A stretch of 64,000 nt of DNA from Conchocele bisecta (taxonomy: Eukaryota > Mollusca > Bivalvia > Lucinida > Thyasiridae), in NCBI GenBank assembly GCA_029237695.1, contig CM055279.1, positions 59,097,530-59,161,529 of the forward strand, given 5' to 3'. The translations under genes were made by a program, and so were the position numbers. Below, one piece after another: positions 58,525-64,000 of the stretch. The notes under the pieces were generated by a model. It was not told the DNA's origin and did no database searches. It was given only the letters and a program-made list of their open reading frames with translations. Numbering within the stretch: the stretch's first letter is position 1; each line of letters begins with the position of its first letter.

Positions 58525-58905
58525 GTATGGATCACGATTTGCCTGGTTTGGCCCTCATGCACGTTTTCATCTTTCGCTCTTTCTGTTACCTGGGAGTTGA
58601 ATTGGGTAATTGCCCATTATAGAAGTAGTAAGATTATTACTGATCCTACTGCTTTTGGGAGGGGCCATGTGATTCTGGTGTGGCGAGGACCTGGCATCAG
58701 ACCAGGATCATCCTGATTTCAGGGCTGAGTATATAGTTCTTTTATTGTAAATATTAATTTCTGATTTTAGGATTTTCCCCCCATTTGTACATGTACTTGA
58801 ACATGTACTTGTACAGGTAATGGGATTTATTATTCTAAACCCATTGACCCGGCCTTAAATGACCGCATCTGTTGATTGGCCGTTAGACCCCAACAAACAA
58901 ATAAA
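58525..58905 (+). mobile_element. SINE-like element, copy 2
   Basis: Plus-strand copy ending gttagaccccaacaaacaaa at about 58899. Related to 27902-28275 (minus) and 62193-62511 (plus). Confidence 0.65.
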
Positions 58906-59069
58906 TGATATACGTAGGCTTCCTCTACAGAATAGCTAATCAGATCTGATTTACACTTTAGTTGTTAATTGTGACCTAATTTGTATATTTTCCATCTGAA
59001 AAAAAAACTATTATAAAAGTAATACAAAACTTTACTGTGGTGTGGTCGGGAGAACGAGACGACTTAAAT

Positions 59070-59350
59070 TAACGGTAGTGGTTCCTCCATATGGAATCAC
59101 TATTTGCCTGGTTTGACCCTTCAGTACATTTTTATCTTTGGCTCTTTTGTTACCTTGGAGTTGAATTGGGTTATTGCCCATTATAAAATAATAGTAAGAT
59201 TATTACTTATCCTACTGCTTTTGGGAGGGGCCAAGTGATTCTGGTGTGGCGAGGACCTGGCATTAGACCAGGATTATTCTGATTTCAGCGCTGAATATAT
59301 AGTTTTGTTATTGTAAATATTCAGTTCTGATTTTGGGATTTTCCCCCCAT
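59070..59350 (+). mobile_element. SINE-like element, copy 3 (3'-truncated)
   Basis: Contains atttgcctggtttgaccctt through ggggccaagtgattctggtg and gggattttccccccatttgt, then leaves the family sequence near 59350. Confidence 0.6.
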
Positions 59351-59411
59351 TTGTACTTGTACGTGAAAATATACATGTACTTTTTCTTTTTGTATGAAAC
59401 GTGAATTTCGT

Positions 59412-59965
59412 CACTGATATCAGGGGCGATAACCGTGTTTCCATTAAAGGTTAATGGAAACTATATTCTGTCTGCTTAGTTTTGTTATGTGCACTATGAT
59501 CGTACTTTATAATGTGTCAATAAAAATATTTGTTCGGGCGACACATTTAATGGGTATAAATAATAAAATGTCATGTCTCATTTGCATATCAAAATAGCCT
59601 GATACCACCGCGAGTCACTATCAGTAAAATCAATATTACTGAATGATTATATGTGTATAGTGGGCCTGCACTCGTAATTTTTAAAACTGGTGGAATACAT
59701 GTACCGTAGTTACACAATTATACACTTATTTAATTCTTATAGGCAAACTGTTATGCCTACTAGACCACAGGTTGAAGTACATTGTAATGGACCGAGGTCT
59801 ATAAATACATTAAATACGCCTAAAAGCGTCCATAAACGAAAAAAAAAGCTAAAAAAAGTTTTGTTACTCCCTCTATAACACACACATATATATACCTCGG
59901 TCCGTTACTTCAACCTGTGGATAGGACCCCAACTTTAGCTGCTACATGTAATTTGCGAACCAGAT
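59412..59965. repeat. Segmental duplication, copy 1 (partner 63475-63850)
   Basis: Aligned blocks: gatatcaggggcgataac, aatattaatggaaac-like, atgtgcactatgatcgta, aaatatttgttcgggcgaca, catttaatgggtataaataa, tcatttgcatatcaaaatag, atcagtaaaatcaatattac, gtgtatagtgggcctgcact, ggaccccaactt. The partner lacks the MITE at 59765-59920. Confidence 0.85.
59765..59920. mobile_element. MITE with CCACAGGTTGAAGTA terminal inverted repeats, copy 1
   Basis: A 156-bp element: left end ccacaggttgaagtac, right end gttacttcaacctgtgg. Internal sequence ggaccgaggtctataaatac recurs inverted near the right end (acctcggtcc). The duplicated segment at 63.8 kb lacks it, which supports these boundaries. Confidence 0.85.
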
Positions 59966-60258
59966 CTCTTATTCACTATTCTGCAGAGGAAGACTATGAA
60001 TGGAAACGTAACTCTGCTACGGACAGTACGGTTGTAGATTTCAAGAGTTACTGTTCACAACTATGAACAATGTGGCTTACTCGCTTACCACATTTATCCA
60101 AGTGTTGTGAGTTTGATGCCCGGGTGGGATGTAGTTCTCTAAGCACTGTTTCATGTTGGAAAGTTGCGGAGTCATTTGCTGAGTAATGGTTAATACTGGT
60201 AAGAAATTCAATAAAAAGCTAACCATGAACATAATAGTGTTTGATTGTTTGTTTCAGG

Positions 60259-60582
60259 GAAGCCGTCTACAGATCTTAGCCATCTGGATTATTCGTCGAG
60301 CCTCTTCAACTTCACCCTGCAGTCGAGGCAGACACCAGCAGGGCTATTGAGATAGTATATGGGCGGTTTCAGAAGAAGCAGATAAGGCGGAAATTGTTTC
60401 TCATTCTGCTGTTGAAGGACAAAGGCCACCAGAAGAATCGCTGCCCGAAGACACAACTCCACCTGGGCAACAAGTTGCCAAACACTCGCGAAATGGGAAC
60501 TGATACAGTTCCTGACCTACACGAAGCAAAATATAGTGTCGCCATGACAGACTGTCATCATCTTAAGATCAGCGACATCTGA
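60259..60582 (+). other. Possible transcribed exon or gene relic
   Basis: Follows a good acceptor (ttgtttcag|ggaagcc at 60258/60259) and is GC-richer than its surroundings. One frame is open for about 110 codons to a TGA at 60580, another gives an acidic, Pro-rich segment (EEADKAEIVSHSAVEGQRPP), and upstream stops interrupt both. No domain recognised. It may be a 3' UTR exon, a pseudogene or a retroelement piece. Confidence 0.3.
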
Positions 60583-60967
60583 AAATATAACCCTCGAGGA
60601 AGAGCTTGAGAAAGACAAGTTCAGTTACAAAAAAATAACCATTTAACCGGAGTACCATCCATGCCAGCGGCAGTGTTTGTGTGGTTCTTAACTCTGATTT
60701 CTGCTCTAATCATCTAATCAACCTGTTGAAAGGATGTGTCGTGAAGACATGTTACTTCTTGTGTTGATGGAATTGAGAATGAATCTTATTCACACAAATC
60801 TGACTTGTGCAGTTTTAAGATTTGTCAATATTTTTTTGAATCGGTGACTCATTCTTGTGGTGGACAGAATGACATTGGTACATTTCTGATTATGTGACAC
60901 TCGAAGGACTAGATATTGAAATGGTCAGCAATATATTTACTATGCTTTTACACATATGTGGCTGTGA

Positions 60968-61182
60968 CCTCAGGTTGAAGTAACGGACCATGGCCTATAA
61001 ATACATTAAATATACCTAAGAGCATCAATAAGTGAGAGAAAAATAAGCTAAACAAAATGTATTTACTCTATGTGTGATATATGGGAGTAAATAATTTGTT
61101 TAGCCTATTTTATTTCACTTATTGATGCTTTTAGGTATATTTAATGTATTTATAGGTATTGGTCCGTTACTTTAACCGGTGG
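60968..61182. mobile_element. MITE of the same family, copy 2, long foldback
   Basis: About 215 bp, nearly palindromic: caggttgaagtaacggacc, ctataaatacattaaatata and aataagctaaacaaa on the left pair with tttgtttagcctatttt, tatatttaatgtatttatag and ggtccgttactttaaccgg on the right. An 8-bp direct repeat (ggctgtga) flanks it, as expected of hAT-type elements. Confidence 0.85.
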
Positions 61183-61387
61183 CTGTGACAGGAGAATGTG
61201 GTTTATGGGATTTGTGACCAGTGTAGCTCCTGATCAAATAGTACACTCCTGTAGCCTGATAATGATGTGGCTTGTTAGAAGCATGATGGAGATTTCATTG
61301 ATGCAATGGTGAACAGTGCAGATCCTGTGCGGATATGTGTATCTACACTGGTCGCAAATCCCATAAGCCCCATTTCTCCAGTCACAG
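61183..61387. mobile_element. GACCAGTGTAG-family foldback element, copy C
   Basis: Left end ctgtgacaggagaatgtggt, then ttatgggatttgtgaccagt. The right end is its near-complement: actggtcgcaaatcccataa, then gccccatttctccagtcaca and g. This is the best-preserved copy of the family in the window and defines its ends. Confidence 0.88.
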
Positions 61388-61849
61388 ACACATATTTGAG
61401 CAAATTTAAAAATCCTACCGCCAACCTAGAATGATTAACATTTAAGGTATTGCATTCAATCTTTGATTCATAAATTTCTGTTTAACGTCCACAATCTATA
61501 AAGTCTATATTTGGTTGGTTTCACATGGTTTCAGTTATCTTCGCAATAAAGGATTTTACTTGAAACATCCAGAATAGACCAAAGACAAACTTTGTAGACT
61601 TTCGAAGGGAAATGAAAATTTACGAATTAATGATGTATTTTTGTGCTATTATCATGATTATAATTGAAATCAATGCCCAATGGTCAAACTTGTAACAAAT
61701 TACATGTGTACAATAAATTTCGACTTCGAAATTTGACTTCGAATGAAATGGTGCAATTGGTTGATATTGGTCATTTGCAGTGCATGATGTGACAAACAAC
61801 ATATTGAGGCATCATCTGTAACACAGTGCCTTCAATCATGATTCATACC

Positions 61850-62910
61850 CAGGCATACAAAGTATGTCGAGGTGTATATAGTTTTTGTATTTTCGTCCAT
61901 CCGTAAGATTTGCGTTAAAGGTTTTTTGGTACCCATTATATCTGCAACCGTAAATCGCATTGAGTTGAATCTTCATATACTTCTTTATCGTCATCCATAT
62001 TTTTTATACTGTAGCACCGATATGGCTTTCCTGCACAAGGTCAAATTACTTAAAGTTTTGAAATATTTGCATCAAACATGTCAAAGTTTTTAAGTACACA
62101 ATGTCTCTGCAACCGCAAGTCGGGTTGACTTGAAACTTCATATATATACTTCTTTATGAAGTTAGAAGATCAATATTTTCTTTCTATAGCCCTGGTGGGT
62201 GCATGTGATGGGTAATTTAACAATCGCGATTCATCCTTACCGGAAATCCGACTGGAGACCTGGTTTGGCCCTCACATACGTCTTTGGCATTTTGTATGTG
62301 ACAGTTGAATCTGGTTACCGGTATATCTCTTGTGTGAGTATTACGATTATTCGTAATCCTTTTTTAGGGAAAGGGGCCAAGTGACTTTGGTGTGGTATGG
62401 ACCTGGCATCAGGTCAGGTTATTCTAATTTCAGGGCTGACTTTATTTTTCTCGATGAAATTATTATTAGACCATAGCTGTTGATAGGCCGTTAAACACCA
62501 TTAAACAAACATTCTATAGCCCACTCATACGGCTTTCATGCACATAGTGAAGGTGAAATTACTTTGAAACTTGCGTTAAATGTTTTGAAATATATGTGTT
62601 AAAGTTTTAAGTAAACAATTTCTCTGCAACCGTAAGTCAGATTGAATTGAAACTTCATATATTTGTCTATCAACAATCAACATCCATATTTTCATTTTAT
62701 AGCCCACACATGTGACTTTCATGGCCAAGGTCAAGGTCAAATTGTGTTAAATGTTTTGAAATATTTGCATTAAAGTTTTAAGTACACAATTTATCTGCAA
62801 CCGTATGTTGGATCAACTGCAAATGTCACATACTTCTTTATCAACAGCCATATTTTCATTCTATATCTCACCTAAGCGGCTTTCATGCCAAAGGTCAAGG
62901 CCAAATGACT
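61850..62910. repeat. Satellite-bearing element, inverted relative to 28460-29115
   Basis: Starts with ggcatacaaagtatgtcgag, the complement of the tail at 29090. It then has diverged ~160-170 bp monomers with tctgcaaccgtaagtcg and gaaacttcatata words (about 61940, 62105, 62630, 62798). A SINE-like copy (62193-62511) interrupts it. Confidence 0.8.
62193..62511 (+). mobile_element. SINE-like element, copy 4, with 11-bp target-site duplication
   Basis: Flanked by ttctatagccc at 62182-62192 and 62512-62522. Ends gttaaacaccattaaacaaa. This copy fixes the limits of the family at about 319 bp and its orientation (3' tail to the right). Confidence 0.88.
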
Positions 62911-62984
62911 TTGCTACGGCCAAGGGTATGTGTGAGACCCCGCTCACTTGCTCTAGTCCTTAAAAGCAAGAATAACATATCTTA

Positions 62985-63130
62985 CCATACATGTACTGAT
63001 TTCTTTTGTTTTTTTCGGATACATGTACTGATTTTGTGTCCCGAGCATAACTGGAATTCCTTTCACAACTCTTGCCTCACTAATATTCCAGTGTTCTCCT
63101 TTTGTTTTTTCACGCATTGATTTTGTATTT
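62985..63130. repeat. Reverse-complement fragment of the ~157 bp satellite
   Basis: tgattttgtgtcccgagcat and aactggaattcc are the complement of ggtgttccagttatgctccg-type sequence at 25.4-25.9 and 27.5-27.7 kb. Confidence 0.65.
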
Positions 63131-63474
63131 GGCACATGGTGATATTTCAAATTTGACCTAATATGGTCCCGATATATATCAAATCGAAGGTATCGTGGGT
63201 ATTGTCAAAATCGGATGATACATCATACAAGATGGCCGCTGACAGGTCATCCTTTAATTATAGATTTCGCCTTCTTCTCATGTACCGTTTGGCCGACGCT
63301 GGTCAGACTTCACAGTTGTGGTGCGTGGGTGAAGCATTTTCATATTTGTTAAAATGGAGGTTGTCGCATAATCCAAGATGGCCGTCGTAGAAAATTTGGT
63401 AAAATTCTTAAAAAAATCATATCAACCATGTTAATTTTACATTATTATTATTTTTACATCAAGCTTGAATTGCC

Positions 63475-63850
63475 ACTTTGATATCAAGGGCGATAACATT
63501 GACTCTTTAAAATGTTAATGGAAACAACTGTTTATTCTCTCTATTTATCTTTTGATGTGCAATGATCATATTTTGTAACAAGTCAATACAAATATTTATT
63601 CAGGTGACACATTTAGTTGATATAAATAATTTAAAAATGACCTGCCTCATTTACAATCAAAATAGCACGATGATACAACCTATCAGTAAACCTAATATTA
63701 CTAAGTGAATATTTATGTGTAGCGGGCACTCGTATGTTTGAAAACTGTTGGAATAGTTAAACAATTATACTTATTTAATATTTAATTCCTATAAAGAACA
63801 CTTTGTGCCAAACAGATGGGACCCCAATTCAAATCATGATTTGCAACTTT
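63475..63850. repeat. Segmental duplication, copy 2 (partner 59412-59965), with empty MITE site
   Basis: Same block order as 59412-59965 on the same strand. At the place of the MITE it simply reads gccaaacagatgggacccca. Confidence 0.85.
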
Positions 63851-64000
63851 GCTGAAGGATGTCTGGCACCCAGTCATTAAGTGCATAGGCACGACACATG
63901 TCTTATCAGCTCATTCACAAACACCACATCATACAAAACACTTGTCACATGGATTCACCAGTGGGTGTACAGTACAAAGTCCAGTGATATGGTGTGTAAT

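Larger units (their letters stand above)
58418..59360. repeat. Tandem duplication of ~0.5 kb carrying SINE-like sequence
   Basis: aggcttcctctacataatag, ctaatcagatctgatttaca and cactttagttgttaattgtg at 58419 recur at 58917 with few differences. Both copies continue into the SINE-like sequence (gatttgcctggtttggccc, gggaggggccatgtgattct, ttttaggattttcccccca). The second copy has a ~50-bp unrelated segment at about 59030-59085. Confidence 0.85.

Noticed and set aside
61620..61802. Short ORFs around 61.6-62.1 kb
   Set aside because: No domain, AT-rich, and partly inside satellite-bearing sequence.

Overview
The window looks like nuclear DNA from a marine invertebrate, most probably a bivalve mollusc. 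The grounds are a multi-exon mind-bomb-like (MIB) ankyrin/RING gene with GT-AG introns, a LINE ORF1 relic, foldback MITEs, SINE-like copies with (aaac)n tails, tandem repeats carrying TGACCTTGACCTT or GACGCCG motifs, and very low gene density. The taxonomic call is inference from repeat style and no database was searched.

Region 1 (1-12572) is a head-to-tail array of a ~4.48 kb unit: two units (1-4476, cut by the window edge, and 4477-8956) and a truncated third (8957-12572). Each unit carries, on the minus strand, a relic of a Mutator-like (MULE) DDE transposase. Units 1 and 2 also carry, on the plus strand, an intact 134-codon ORF with the zinc-binding and catalytic residue spacing of I-PpoI-type His-Me finger homing endonucleases. 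The two endonuclease copies encode the same protein, while all three transposase copies are frameshifted at different places. This pairing is the best candidate for an undescribed system here.

Region 2 (12573-24336) is intergenic or intronic DNA: two foldback MITEs in opposite orientation, a LINE ORF1 relic, a microsatellite, perfect hairpins, short tandem duplications, and an 11-copy ~167 bp satellite carrying tandem nuclear-receptor-like half-sites.

Region 3 (24337-55138, minus strand) is the 3' part of a MIB2-like E3 ubiquitin ligase gene. Eight exons can be placed with matching splice phases (55138-54990, 52945-52789, 51732-51578, 51243-51120, 49775-49673, 45381-45293, 44933-44743, 24539-24337), giving 390 codons of ankyrin repeats followed by a RING finger. 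The last visible intron is 20.2 kb and contains a giant 42-bp satellite (30072-44705, about 350 monomers) whose edge lies 37 bp from the splice donor of the upstream exon. Because 42 is a multiple of three, this satellite creates very long but probably meaningless ORFs on both strands. Several blocks of it look like unpolished long-read sequence.

Region 4 (55139-64000) has no confident gene. A few plus-strand stretches (56097-57192) could be diverged exons of a head-to-head gene with ZZ/MIB-like character. The rest is SINE-like copies, foldback MITEs (one with a paralogous empty site at 63.8 kb), a segmental duplication and another satellite-bearing element.
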